From assembly GCA_921293015.1 (NCBI GenBank), contig OV121088.1, positions 18,265,645-18,329,644 of the forward strand: a stretch of DNA of 64,000 nucleotides, written 5' to 3'. Of this stretch, positions 36,481 to 47,637 are shown one piece after another (within the stretch, counting starts at the first letter, position 1; each line of letters opens with the position of its first letter). The stretch comes from Phorcus lineatus (lineage: Eukaryota; Mollusca; Gastropoda; Trochida; Trochidae). The translations under genes and the position numbers were made by a program. Under the pieces are notes generated by a model that had not been told where the DNA came from, did not search any database, and saw only the letters and a program-made list of their open reading frames with translations.

Positions 36481-38040
36481 TATGAAATATTAATATTTTC
36501 TTCATGTATTCACATTTTGATTTTAAGCTCATACTAAATATATATTGTGTAGGTCACTGTGCAACGTGGAACATTTACCGTTCAATCTCAATGTGTAATC
36601 ATGCATATATCACACATGATTCACGTTATCTTAAAAGTTTAGAAATACCCAAAAGGACGTTCGTTTCCCTTGAAAGCTACGAATAATATATTCACGACAG
36701 TTTTGCAAATTTGAATTTATTTCTTTTCAAGTTGAAATCCCATGTTTGAATACATAGTGGCATAATTGTGATGAATATTCAATATTCAAATTATGCCTTT
36801 TCTCTCAAAATTTCTTTGCTGAGAGGCGTTAGCTTATGTACAAGCAAAGGTGATATCTACAGTGTATGTTATGTCTTCTTCTTTGTTAGGCATTTAGAGG
36901 TTGTCTTCAAGATTAGGAGGAGTGGATTGTCAACTCATTTATTGCAATCATCTTCAAACCCACATACCTCTTCTTTATTGATGCAACGTCTATATCACAA
37001 TTAGAAAAACTATAAATTTATGAATAGAACTGGTCATTGAGGTCCTCTGAGTTTAGTGAGTTAGAGTTTTACATATTTTCAACAGTATTTCAGTTACTCA
37101 ACACGTGGTAGAAAATCTTCCGAAAGAGCGTGGATTGAACAGGGAGTAAAGGGATCGAAAGTGGAGAAAAAGAAGGAAGAAAGGCAAAGTGAGAGAAACG
37201 ACTTAATTCTGGTCTGGCTTCTACTCTTTTCCCCTGTCCAGCTCTGGTGTTCTTACTGGGAGCATGAAATCTTCGGTTTGCGTTGCTCTCAAAGTCCTCT
37301 GAAGCCGGACCCAAACCACCACAACGCAATAATCCATGTAGGATTAGGATTACGGCTCTTTTTCTCATTTATTATTTGTAAATAAATGACAAGTGAGAAA
37401 CACGTGTAACAATTCTATTTAACTAATTCTAAGATGCCATGGTTTCTGTGAACCAAATTACGTAATCAGAAATCGAACGTGACGTCAACAAGTTTGGCGC
37501 TGCCCGGGAAAGCGTAGTACGAATTTAGATAGTATCGAGAAAACGTAAAAACCCATGTTGTTGTAGTTTTGAGAGCGTCAATCTGATATTGCATTGAAAA
37601 CACGGAATGGCTGTAAATTAGTTAAAAACACCTTTTAAATTTACGTTCTTCATTACTCAAATTTTCTTAATTAAAAAGCTAGAATAATATCTTTTATTGT
37701 ATGTTTAATTGTATATTAACGGTAGGTATAATTATGACTGGATGTCATGTATTCATTAAAATTCCTAATAGTTTAGGTCTGTGTAACTATGTATGGTTGT
37801 CACATTCTCCTATCTCATCTACCAGGCTCTAAAGAGCTGAGGTGATTTGTGATTTCGCAGCTTTCAAGAGTGCTGCATTTATGTCACAGCTGCTAGTATA
37901 ATTGCTGGGAGAAATCTCGCAACACTATAGTGACTATGCATTGCGGTGAAACCTGCGAGCAATGCTGGAACTAGTGAACCACTGTACCGTAAAACTCAAA
38001 CCTTTCTGCATGTAGAACAGTTCTCTGCTGCAAAGTTGTC
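36481..38040. other. Mostly unassigned AT-rich sequence
   Basis: No supported gene. It holds a second copy of dispersed repeat R3 at 37060-37230. Confidence 0.4.
37060..37230 (-). repeat. Dispersed repeat R3, copy 2
   Basis: On the minus strand: CACGCTCTTTCGGAAGATTT, then CCACGTGTTGAGTAACTGAA and ATACTGTTGAAAATATG, followed by AACTCACTAAACTCAG. It aligns by eye with 27540-27720 and 42030-42130. Confidence 0.5.
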
Positions 38041-38110
38041 GATCCACTGGTGGGATTCGACTCCGGACCTATTGACCCGAAGCCGAACTCTATGTTAACA
38101 GATAATGCTT
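38041..38110 (-). repeat. tRNA-like sequence, probable SINE or tRNA-derived relic
   Basis: Read on the minus strand, GAGTCGAATCCCACC (about 38065-38048) resembles an RNA polymerase III B box and T arm, and a degenerate A-box-like GTTAACATAGAG lies about 40 bases upstream (near 38100). The acceptor stem and cloverleaf are not convincing, so I do not call a functional tRNA. Confidence 0.33.
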
Positions 38111-39060
38111 AACAATCTTGGAGCTCTGGAGTAGAAAACTCAAAGAAAACTAATTTGTTTCTTATTTCACTAAATTAAAGAAGGAACTTAAAAGAATGGT
38201 TCCATTCCCGCTGAGTAGCAACCATACTAATACTCACTACAATTTTTGCAATTTTACATCCTTATTGATTGTTGTTGATTAACGCTCTCCCGGGCAATAA
38301 TCACAAATAATTCACATTGCGCAATGCTCAAGCACAAAATGAAAAACAGCTCCACTTGTAAGAGGAAATACATTTAAACGTCGAAAACGTTTTCCCATTG
38401 CGTGTACATGGTTGAAATAATGATCGCTCAGGTGTAACCCATAGTGAACTCTGCCCTTAACATTGCCATAATTTCACATGCTCATTTCACGTAAGGTTGA
38501 GCATGGCAAAGATGTACTATATTGAAGTACATCTCAACTTCAATAAACACACAATCTCCCCCTTGAAATGAAGTGAACTTATTTTGAAGTATATTAGATA
38601 ATAATAATAATGATGTTTTTTTATTCAAGTCACTATTGAATCTTTGTTGTCTTGATCAGTATCAAACAAAACGTGGGTGCACGGGCGTTGCTCATTTCAG
38701 GAAGTGATGTAAGGACTTATTTGAAGCTGAAAAGCACGTGCAGCATACAATCATACGACAGCCTATTGCCGCGAAATGGAGAGAACGCGCAATTAGATTA
38801 AGAATTTTAAATCCCATTATTACAAGTTATAATCTTGTAATTAAGAGTGTGTGTACTTCTTATGATCCTGAATTTTAGTTACGGAATAATTTCTCGTAGA
38901 GACGACTTTAATTCTCGATATTATCATACAGAGTGTTGATGAGCTGCCTAGCAGAAACTATTGACTCGTGTCAATAGATATGGGCGTCTAATTTCTGTAT
39001 TTTAAATGGGCGCGAAAGTGGAAATCATTTCATCCATGCTAGCACAAGAGAAATATCTGT
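38111..39060. other. Unassigned AT-rich sequence
   Basis: No gene recognised; a short (ATA)n run occurs near 38600. Confidence 0.4.
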
Positions 39061-40238
39061 CGTGCTACTGACCGAACATTACAACAGAATGGAGATAGCA
39101 GTAGCGAGTTCAGCCAGTAGAGCGCTAGGTCTTCATATATCCAAGAGCAAAATTCTTGGTGGGCCACAGTATGCGACCTACACCAAATTGTACGACACGA
39201 TTCTATCTGGGAGACTCATCACATACCTGCTATCAACGCTGTTCATCACAGAGCCTTGCGGTTCTCCAAGGGAGTAAAAAAGTGTACACCAACAAACACT
39301 ATCTACGGGGATATGGGCTGGGGACTACCTGTGTGCCGGCGTTGGCGAAGCGTAATGAGATTGTATAAACGGTTAAGCAGCAAGGATCCCACAAGGCTAA
39401 CTTCAAGCATTTTCAGACGGGGCGATAAACTAGCTTGTAAGAAAACTACAAATAAGAACCTCAGAGCGCACTTCGAAACTTCCAAGCCTTAATCTTAATC
39501 ACTTCATCCCCATTAAAAACACATACCCTGTCAATTTTATCGAAAGTGAAATAACAGCCGAAACACTAGCGGTTTTTATACAAGAATGGAACAATGCAGT
39601 GCAACAGCCCCACAGTCGTCGAGGTTATGGCGGAATAAGCTAAGATTAAACTAGAAAATAAAGCCGTCGTTTGGATTTGAGCCTTATCTAGAAATTACCT
39701 CCCTTGGGTATACAGAAGCGCAATAGCACAAGTCAGATGTGACGTAGCGCCTATCCGAATAGAGACAGAAAGATATGAACAACTTCCAGAAAAACGAGTC
39801 TGTTTTAACTGCAATGCAGTCGAAGATGAAATGCAGGTTTTATTGCACTGTCCGCTCTACGACAAAATAAGAAAACCCCCGATAGAAAAAAGTTTTCAAT
39901 TCTGTGATACTTTGAACTTTCCACATTAGGAAAGGAATTTTTGTATCTTGTCCAACCCTGATATGAATTTATTAGTGCCAAAGTATGCAAGCTTTTACTT
40001 GAACAAAGAAGAAGCATTTTCTACCGGTGATAACGTTTCTGTATATTTTGTATACTTCTTTAATTTTCTCATCCCTTTTTTTGTTATATCTGTTTTATAA
40101 TGTTCATGTTTTTGGGCATTTTTACTGTTGATATATTATCTCTCATGACCCTCATAAATGACTCATTAATGTACTTTTTTTGTATTTACTATTTATATAT
40201 GTACGAGGTGAGACGTCGATAAAACGTCTGTCTGTCTA
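39061..40238 (+). mobile_element. LINE e: decayed C-terminal RT/thumb relic
   Basis: Plus strand, several frames. From about 39090 it reads IAVASSASRALGLHISKSKI and YATYTKLYDTIL, then VYTNKHYLRGYGLGTTCVPA or, in the correct frame, GDMGWGLPVCRRWRSVMRL and a following LSSKDPTRLTSSIFRRGDKL. Further on, stops are frequent. The zinc knuckle survives as RVCFNCNAVEDEMQVLLHC at 39799-39855, though the expected His is Gln. The tail ends near 40224-40238 with GTCTGTCTGTCT. It is heavily degenerate and clearly a different LINE family from a, b, c, f and g, based on the MGW-RRWRS block. Confidence 0.75.
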
Positions 40239-42029
40239 ACGACTATATTGCACGTGATTATGACTTTATTCTATTGGAACTGTCCACTAAGTTTGGTTGA
40301 CTCAGGATGCTATCCTATGTTTCCCTGCTATCAGATCTTGAGTATGTTGTTGGACTCCAATATATCAAACATCATAGATGGTGTTATTTCATCGAGAGGT
40401 AGTGATCCTCTCTTTTTGCTAATAACTTCAGTATACTGATATCGTTAAAGTCAAAGTGACAATGACTCAAATGTATTTTATAAACTTATTCATATTAGAC
40501 ACAACTTCTTTGATAGGCATTCATTTAACAATCACAACGACAATTATACATGTAGGGTGGTAGTGATTAGAAGGTCGTTTAACTAATTCATATACATGTC
40601 AATCTGACGCCCAATGTCGACTTGTATGACTGTTTTCCGATTATAGTTAAAAACAAGAAAATATCATTTTGGCATTATAGAGATAAAGGTGAGAGGTTTT
40701 GAAATTAACTCGTGATAAATGGTATTTTCGTATCATTTAAGCCAAATCCAATTTATGTAACATACCAGTGTCACTTTACACATAGGCTGATAATGAGCAA
40801 GAGAATTCAGAATCAGAACTAATTGAATTGGCTTTAATTGAGGCTTTTCTTGAAAACCTATCCACACGTCAGTGTAAGAAACTACCATAATGTTTCAACT
40901 TATCATATGCATATGGTTTTCAAACCTTTGCTTTTACAATGGTGACGTTTTTAAGACTGTTCCGTTTCCGAATTTGTAGAAGATGAAAATAAATTTATCC
41001 TAAGAGACTTTACACCAAATCGTAATCATTCTAATTATAAAGAGACAAATGGTCGTGATAGAGGTACCTCGCACAAATCCGCCATTTCTTAAAACAACCG
41101 ACAAATTAAAGTTTAAGGTGAAAAAAAACACTTCTGCACTTTAAAAATAAAATACGAATATGAAAATGTTGTTATAAAATGTTTTATTGTAGCACCAGGT
41201 ATGTCCAACAGATGTGCTATGACATCATGAAACGTCGTGTGTAAAAAGAAATAATACGCATGAAAAGTCACCTGTCAGCTGCCAAGCTCTACGTCGGAGC
41301 CTTGTCACTATTGTGAAGGTAAGGTCAGAGTCTGAAGCTCATATTGATTTTAAATATTTTCACAATATTTTGTGTCACATGATTAATCACCAGCAGCAAG
41401 GTCACGTGTTTTTTCAACAAAATGCATGTATATCGTTTCACTACAAGTTTCAAACAAAAATATTTATCTTTCGACATTGTCGTTGGAACTTAACCACACA
41501 CATCGTGTCATTTATATTTTCATATTACAGTTTTAACAAAGGAAATTTGACACAAAAGATTCTACCTGATCCCACGGAACGATACATCCTGAGTGAATAC
41601 ATCTTAAATGCATCCATCCATACCCAACCAGTTTACAACTTTCTTGATTTTTTTCATTTAAAAAAGCAGCTACCATCAAAAGTTATTCTTGAGGTGTTTA
41701 TATACTTTATATAATTCCTTACACGTCTTCTGGAGAGTTGTCGGGCTCATTTTTATCTACGAAAGTCAAGAGAGCTCAATGTGTTAGGGTTATTTCTTCG
41801 ATTTTGGTAATAACCCTTTTTTGTAAATAACTTCATTCAAGTACTCTTAAGTATTTAATAAAAGTATTTAGAAATCGTTTGGAAAAGTTTTCACAGTCAC
41901 ACATATAAGTTAATAAAAAAAAATAATCGAGTGCCTCCGCACATAGAACAACCAAACACCACCAGTCGTATCCCATCTATATTCCAATTCTTCACATGTA
42001 TCAAAACCCCAGCCTCCAACAAAACCCTC
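40239..42029. other. Unassigned AT-rich sequence
   Basis: A 133-codon plus frame at 41313-41714 is the longest here. It matches nothing I know, is rich in I/F/Y/H as expected for AT-rich random sequence, and is not called. Confidence 0.4.
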
Positions 42030-42130
42030 CAACCCTTCCACCCTTTATTCCTGACCTGTCCACTCTCGTTTGCATGATTTTCATCAAAGTGTTATATAAC
42101 TGGATTATTATTGAGAACACGTTAAAGGGA
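42030..42130 (+). repeat. Dispersed repeat R3, copy 3
   Basis: CCTGTCCACTCTCGTTTGCA, then GTGTTATATAACTGGATTAT and TATTGAGAACACG align by eye with copies at 27540-27720 and 37060-37230. Confidence 0.45.
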
Positions 42131-42565
42131 CAAAGGGTATGTAATTGTTTGTCAAACTTCAACAATGTGGTTATTTCATTGACAAGTAGTAGCTGGTTTT
42201 GGAAAATTAACATCTAAGTTCTTATCAGTTATCAATAAACAGGGGAAAAGTCGACTATCGAAAACAATGGTACGCGCCAATGATTGAAACGTAATTTTTT
42301 AAACTACGTCATAGCAGACACAACGAGAAATATTGATATTGCTTAGTAGGTCATTTCACTAATATACATGTAAATGTAAAATTTATATAGCAGTTTTGAA
42401 TAAACAATTGAAAACGAGAACTATTTTTTAAAATTCATAATTCTGGCATTTAAGAGATAAAACACAACTTTAGATAGGCGATCTCAGGTCATAGGATATT
42501 ATGGCTCTATCTAAGCCACATACAAAACTCATGAAACTCTGTGTCACTTTAAGCCCCAACTCGCC

Positions 42566-42800
42566 CATTCAATCACTCAACACGTTTCACAACCACATCC
42601 TCCTCACGTATATAAACCATATAACAACCAAACCATACTTACGTATGACAACCGTACCCTCCTCACGTTTCACAACCAAACCCTTCTCAGTTATCACAAC
42701 CATGCTTCTCTCACTTTCAAACCAAACCCTCCTAACGTATCACAACCAAACCCTTAACATTTATGACAAAAATACATTCCCCATGTATGACAACCAAATT
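42566..42800 (+). repeat. Minisatellite array (CACGTATCACAACC type), left block
   Basis: About ten diverged units of roughly 20-25 bases built on CCTCACGTATCACAACCAAA. The open frame across it (42501-42809) is a by-product of the repeat. Related arrays in the same orientation lie at 46594-46862 and 46985-47245, so these were probably one locus. Confidence 0.75.
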
Positions 42801-42808
42801 ACGGTTTA

Positions 42809-42826
42809 ACCTCACTGTGCCCCCTG
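42809..42826 (+). repeat. 18-bp inverted repeat, left copy (partner 46553-46570)
   Basis: ACCTCACTGTGCCCCCTG is perfectly complementary to CAGGGGGCACAGTGAGGT at 46553-46570. The pair bounds the insertion, including LINE f, that splits the minisatellite. Probably the ends of an older inverted-repeat element. Confidence 0.6.
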
Positions 42827-42906
42827 ACTAAGTTTCAGGGGATAATGCAGCCATCCATAGTTAATTAGGTAACAATGGAGTGATTAACAGGAGATTACAA
42901 GCTTGG

Positions 42907-43024
42907 GATATCTTCTGGAATTTTATTACAGTACAGTATCTTCTGGAATTTTATTACAGTACAGTATCTTCTGGAATTTTATAACCGTACAGTATCTTCT
43001 GGAATTTTATTACAGTACAGTATA
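42907..43024 (+). repeat. 28-bp tandem repeat, four copies
   Basis: Four copies of CTTCTGGAATTTTATTACAG followed by TACAGTAT. The third copy has two substitutions; the others are nearly identical. Confidence 0.92.
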
Positions 43025-43351
43025 TAACAATTATTTAACATACCAGTCAAGAATATATCATATGAATATATCAGCATTCAAGATGCTGGCAAGGTGACGA
43101 TACTTCTGGCGTTTTGGCCTCAATCGTCCACCCCCACTCAACTGCAGAATCATGGTCTCAGCATGACATTGTTCATTTTGGATCGTGTCAATAAACGAAT
43201 TCCAGATCGCAAGGTCATCTCTTCTACCCACCTACATGAGGAAGAGCACCGATGTGTAATTCGGAGGAATCTGTAGATGTGCAGCAAGAGTTGATAGTTT
43301 TGGGATATCTGTTGCTCGGGAAGGGTAGAGGCTGGCCTGACATGTTACCTC
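43025..43351. other. Unassigned sequence between tandem repeat and LINE f tail
   Basis: Slightly GC-richer than its surroundings; a 60-codon plus frame at 43094-43276 is not recognised. Confidence 0.35.
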
Positions 43352-46300
43352 ACTCAAATCAAAGTTCAATTCAATTCTTTATTAACCTTAAGTTGAACAA
43401 CTTATCGGTGGTTACATGAAGATATTGAATAACATGGTACAGGTGGACGGGTAATTCAGAGATTATCTTTTATGGAGAATGTACAATCATATATTTATTT
43501 CAAATGCATATTTCTTATGTTGCATGCATTAAACAAAAATTTGCCAAGATTGCAAAGTTGTTTAACATTGTTTATGCTTAGTAACTGTGTAAGTTTGAAA
43601 ACACTTGGATTTTTCCAGTAATAAGGCTTAATATAAAGTTGTCGAGCATTTAGATATAAAGGGCAAACTAAAATGAAATGATACTCGTCTTCTATATTAG
43701 ATGTACAATGGATACATTTTCTTTCACTTGCAATTATATTTTTGTATCTTCCACATTCAATTGATAAGTTATGAGCTGACAGGCGGAATTTGGATAGATA
43801 CTTTCTATACATCAATGGAATAGGTTTTCTTAAATAATACTGCAGTGTACAACCTTCAATAATATACTTATAAATCATACATTTTCTTGAGGTAGAAATC
43901 TGGCTTAAAATAAATTGAAAAGCTTGGTCATTAATTCTTTGTTTTATTACAGGCAAGAAATTTGGTTGTAATTCTTGTTTATACCATATTTCTGCATAAC
44001 CAATAGAAAACAAGATACTTTTAACCTCATGAGCCCAATTTTTTACAGAATGAGTTTCAACTTCATTATATAAATAATTATAACAACCCCTTAGGATACA
44101 ATTATTAGTTCCTAACAGTTTTACCCAAAATTTTACTAAATTAAACATTCTTTTACATTTTAAAGGAAAGCGCCCAAGTTCAGCATAAATCATAGCAGTA
44201 CAAGTTGATCTCTTAACACCCAATAACCTTTTACAAAAGTCTAAGTGTATTTTTTCAATATTATCCCCCTTGTGTGAACCCCACACTTCGGATGCATAGC
44301 ATAAAATACTCCCAATATAGGTATCAAATACCGATAACATAGTTTCAGGGTTGAGAAAGAGAGATTTCATATTATTCATCAGTGAAAACATAGCTTTCCG
44401 TCCCTGATCTGATAATTTCTTTTCAGCAACAGTAAACTTATTATTATAATTAAAAGTAATACCCAAATATACAAAATTATCAACAACATCAATATTTCTT
44501 CCATTATAGCACCAACACTCTGATGTTTTAACCTTTCCTCCATTACGGAAAATAACAATCTTAGTTTTCATGGTATTAACTTCCAAACTCCATGCTGTAG
44601 AATAAGCTGATAGAGAGTCTAACAAACTTTGAAGCCCATCGATAGATTCAGAAAATATAACAAGATCATCAGCGTACATTAATAGGAAAAGACTCAGCTG
44701 CGTAAGTTCATATGGTGGGCAGTTATCCTGAATGAAAGAGATTTCAAAATCATTAATGTATAAAGAAAACAAAATAGGCGACAACACTTCGCCTTGCAAT
44801 AAGCCAAGAGTATTTCTAAAATAACTACTTTTAACACCATTCAATGACACGCAAGATCTGATATTTAAATACAAGGAACGAATGACTTTTAACAACTTCC
44901 CCCTTATACCAACCTGTGACAGCTTATACCATAGCTTATGTCGATCAACAGAGTCAAAGGCTCTTTTAAAGTCAATAAATGCACAATATAACCGTTTTTT
45001 CTTACCCAATGTTTTATTAATTAAAGTATGGAGTGAAAATATTGCATCCACAGTGCTTAAATCAGGTTGGAAGCCAAACTGTGCATCGGTTATTATATTA
45101 TTCTCCGATGACCAAGACAAAAGTCGACGATTTAAAATAGAGGTAAACAACTTCCCAAAACAACTTACAAGGCTAATACTACGGTAGTTATTCGGGTCTC
45201 TCATATCGCCCTTTTTAAAAACAGGAATTATTATTGCTGATGACCAAGAGGTAGGGAAAAAACCTGTTGATAATACATTATTGAAAACCTTATACAATAT
45301 TGGAATGAGATAATCTTCAAATTCAATAAAGAACTCGTTTAAAATATAATCTGACCCGTGTGACTTTTCACGTTTCAATAATGCAATTGTCCTTTTTATT
45401 TCTTGTATATCTATAACAGAGTCAAGCTCCTCACATACCACATCAGTGTTGGTATCTGATGTCTGGACGTTGTTGTTAGCCTCAGAAGAAGCCACATTTT
45501 TAAAATGTTCGTAGAAATCATCCAAAGGAATGTCTATCTTTGGCCGTTTACGTCTCTTGAATTTAGAATAAAACTGTTTAGGGTTGTTTCTTTTGAGTTG
45601 GGCAAGTCTATCACCCTCAGAGTGCAAATATCTACGTTTACACTTTCTTTCGTTCTTCTTATAACAATGTTTCTTTTCCAACAATAAATGATGATTTTCT
45701 GAATTCTTATTACAGTTAAACACATGAAGCGCATTAACGTACTGGAAGTATAATGATTTCAGTTGGTGGTCAAACCACGGTTTATCCTGCACTCTGGGTA
45801 GAAGTTGAGGGTTACACTTGTTCCCAGTCTGTTTATCAACATTACCACGTGGATTTCGGCTATTTTTAGCTTCAAAATACGGCGATACAATACGGGTCAT
45901 TAAGTTAGTGAAGTTATCAACTTGGTTGTCCATGCACTGCTGTGATGAAATACTGTTTCTATCGAAACAGTTATTTAAGTTGTCTATATTGTCCTTAATA
46001 GCTTGACGGCTTTGCTGCAGATAATCCGCGTTCCATCTGAACACAACGCGTTCATCTGTGTGACCTTCACCTTGACGCATGCATATGTCAATTTCAGTAT
46101 TTTGACATCGAGATGACATCTCAACATGGATAGGGGCGTGGTCTGAAAACTGGTTGAAGTTGCTGACAATGACATTAGGGAATACATCAAACATATCAGA
46201 TGTGCACAGTATATAATCAATGACACTAACGCCTTGCGAGCCATTAAACGTAAAATCATTGGTCATACCTTTACTATGTCTTCCATTTAGTATCCTTAAA

Positions 46301-46420
46301 CCTGTCGATCTGCAAATACTAATAAGTCTATTTCCAAATTCGTTATGTCCTTTGTCTGGGTTTACCCGGGCTGGAAGTTCTGTGTCAGAGTCATAAACAA
46401 TTACTAAGTTAAACATAGTT
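43352..46420 (-). mobile_element. LINE f: 5'-truncated LINE with unbroken frame
   Basis: Minus-strand non-LTR retrotransposon copy that starts inside the endonuclease domain (about 46416) and ends in a tail with AAGTTGTTCAACTT (a short stem), AATAAAGAATTGAATTGAAC and TTTGATTTGA. No poly(A). It sits inside sequence bounded by an 18-bp inverted repeat and by minisatellite on both sides. The 5' truncation is the usual result of incomplete target-primed reverse transcription. Confidence 0.85.
43495..46416 (-). CDS. LINE f ORF2 fragment: endonuclease end, reverse transcriptase, zinc knuckle (973 codons, no stops)
   Basis: Makes, if expressed, an RT lacking most of its APE-type endonuclease. Residues 1-100 are the endonuclease C-terminus: GLRILNGRH, VIDYILCTSDMF and FSDHAPIHVEM, whose SDH is the conserved catalytic block. 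A basic linker follows to about 290. RT motifs: PVFKKGDMRDPNNYRSISL (about 398-416), DAQFGFQPDLSTVDAIFSL (444-462), motif A FIDFKRAFDSV (480-490), LGLLQGEVLSPILF (537-550) and motif C LMYADDLVIFSE (579-590), so all three catalytic Asp are present. The thumb has YASEVWGS, and the end is a CCHC knuckle (C901, C904, H913, C918). The 973-codon frame without a lesion, next to badly decayed relatives, suggests a recent copy. The Met taken as start is only the first in the truncated frame. It cannot retrotranspose by itself because the endonuclease front half is missing. Confidence 0.9.
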   Translation of the reverse strand: MFNLVIVYDSDTELPARVNPDKGHNEFGNRLISICRSTGLRILNGRHSKGMTNDFTFNGSQGVSVIDYILCTSDMFDVFPNVIVSNFNQFSDHAPIHVEMSSRCQNTEIDICMRQGEGHTDERVVFRWNADYLQQSRQAIKDNIDNLNNCFDRNSISSQQCMDNQVDNFTNLMTRIVSPYFEAKNSRNPRGNVDKQTGNKCNPQLLPRVQDKPWFDHQLKSLYFQYVNALHVFNCNKNSENHHLLLEKKHCYKKNERKCKRRYLHSEGDRLAQLKRNNPKQFYSKFKRRKRPKIDIPLDDFYEHFKNVASSEANNNVQTSDTNTDVVCEELDSVIDIQEIKRTIALLKREKSHGSDYILNEFFIEFEDYLIPILYKVFNNVLSTGFFPTSWSSAIIIPVFKKGDMRDPNNYRSISLVSCFGKLFTSILNRRLLSWSSENNIITDAQFGFQPDLSTVDAIFSLHTLINKTLGKKKRLYCAFIDFKRAFDSVDRHKLWYKLSQVGIRGKLLKVIRSLYLNIRSCVSLNGVKSSYFRNTLGLLQGEVLSPILFSLYINDFEISFIQDNCPPYELTQLSLFLLMYADDLVIFSESIDGLQSLLDSLSAYSTAWSLEVNTMKTKIVIFRNGGKVKTSECWCYNGRNIDVVDNFVYLGITFNYNNKFTVAEKKLSDQGRKAMFSLMNNMKSLFLNPETMLSVFDTYIGSILCYASEVWGSHKGDNIEKIHLDFCKRLLGVKRSTCTAMIYAELGRFPLKCKRMFNLVKFWVKLLGTNNCILRGCYNYLYNEVETHSVKNWAHEVKSILFSIGYAEIWYKQELQPNFLPVIKQRINDQAFQFILSQISTSRKCMIYKYIIEGCTLQYYLRKPIPLMYRKYLSKFRLSAHNLSIECGRYKNIIASERKCIHCTSNIEDEYHFILVCPLYLNARQLYIKPYYWKNPSVFKLTQLLSINNVKQLCNLGKFLFNACNIRNMHLK

Positions 46421-46552
46421 CATTATAAACTTCTGGAGGGACATCTCACTGCCACCGAACCAGGGGAAGTTAATCCCTTGTCAAAACATGCCCCCCACAG
46501 TTAATCTCTTGTCATAACATTCCCCCTCTGGTCCCTTATCATAACATATAGC

Positions 46553-46570
46553 CAGGGGGCACAGTGAGGT
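46553..46570 (-). repeat. 18-bp inverted repeat, right copy (partner 42809-42826)
   Basis: CAGGGGGCACAGTGAGGT, perfect complement of the left copy. The sequence inside it (46460-46550) has GTTAATC-CTTGTCA-AACAT words repeated about three times. Confidence 0.6.
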
Positions 46571-46593
46571 ACCCCCCAAATTACTCTCCAAAC

Positions 46594-46862
46594 GAATGAC
46601 AACCATACATTCCTGACGTATCACAACATACTATCTTCAAGTATCACAAAATGACCTCGTAACGTTTCACAACATACTATCTTCACGTATCACAAACTAA
46701 CCTCCTCACGTATCACAATTAACATACTATCTTCACGTATCACAAAATAACCTCCTCACGTATCACAGCATTTTATGTTCACGTATCACAACACAACCTC
46801 CTCACACGTATCACAACCATGCCCTCCCAACCTAGGACAACTACACCCTTCTCACGTATCTT
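46594..46862 (+). repeat. Minisatellite array, middle block
   Basis: Repeated CTTCACGTATCACAAAATAACCTCCT-type units of 22-25 bases, diverged. It contains the longer segment CCATGCCCTCCCAACCTAGG, which recurs at about 47188, giving a higher-order repeat. Confidence 0.8.
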
Positions 46863-46984
46863 CTTTATTCTCTATTCACCACCAACGGTGGTACAAGAGC
46901 ATATAGATATATACAAACATATTAGATATATACAATGTGAAGGTCAAACTTACATCATTTTTTTCAGTTCAGAGTTTACAATTG

Positions 46985-47245
46985 CAATAAATTCACAAGC
47001 ACATCTTCCTAACGTATCACAACATACCCTCCTCACACGCATCACAACACACCCTCCACACGTATCACAAAATACCCTCCTCACGCATCACAAGCACATC
47101 TTCCTAACGTATCACAACACACCCTCCTCACACGCATCACAACACACCCTCCTCACACGTATCACAAAATACCCTCCTCACGCATCACAACCATGCCCTC
47201 CCAACCTAGGACAACTACACCCTCCTCCCGAATCACAAGCAAAGC
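46985..47245 (+). repeat. Minisatellite array, right block
   Basis: Units such as CCTCCTCACACGCATCACAA and CTTCCTAACGTATCACAACA repeat about ten times, with alternating unit variants. The 189-codon frame over it is not a gene. Confidence 0.82.
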
Positions 47246-47439
47246 CTTCACATTATCACAATCTACGCAATTGCTATTTTCACGACTGCTATAATGATAT
47301 ACTGCTACATTGTGAACTCCCTAATCATGACAATAATCATTCATTGCGCATGCGTCAAGGTGGTAAGACGTGTGTCGGAGCTCTCTGATGGAAAAGCATA
47401 ATCTTAAGTCGCAAACAAGGTCATGCAAAATATTCGCTC

Positions 47440-47456
47440 TTTTTTTTTTTTTTTTT
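47440..47456 (+). repeat. Poly(T) tract, 17 bases
   Basis: Uninterrupted T run directly before the candidate 5' target duplication of LINE g. Confidence 0.85.
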
Positions 47457-47637
47457 AATGCATAGAACTCCTACATCATCAGCACAAAAAGTCTGTAAAT
47501 TTGTGAACTTTTTATTTTGAAAACCTGAGTGACGAATTATTGAAACGTCCCACGGCACGTGGAGTAACGCACGGACTTTTCGTGCAGAGGCAACCACGTG
47601 GCATCGTGTCGGCTGGCGGACTCACTTCAGTCAAGGT

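Noticed and set aside
41313..41714. 133-codon open frame
   Set aside because: No recognisable motif; composition is that expected of AT-rich random sequence.
42501..42809. 102-codon open frame
   Set aside because: Translation of the left minisatellite block.
44882..45187. 101-codon plus frame
   Set aside because: Antisense shadow of the LINE f RT frame.
43340..46450. Possible CTCACT target duplication for LINE f
   Set aside because: Six bases of a word that is frequent in this locus, and the 5' end of the LINE is not precisely defined.
46819..47388. 189-codon open frame
   Set aside because: It runs mostly through the CACGTATCACAA minisatellite, and its apparent Thr/Pro/His-rich protein is repeat translation.
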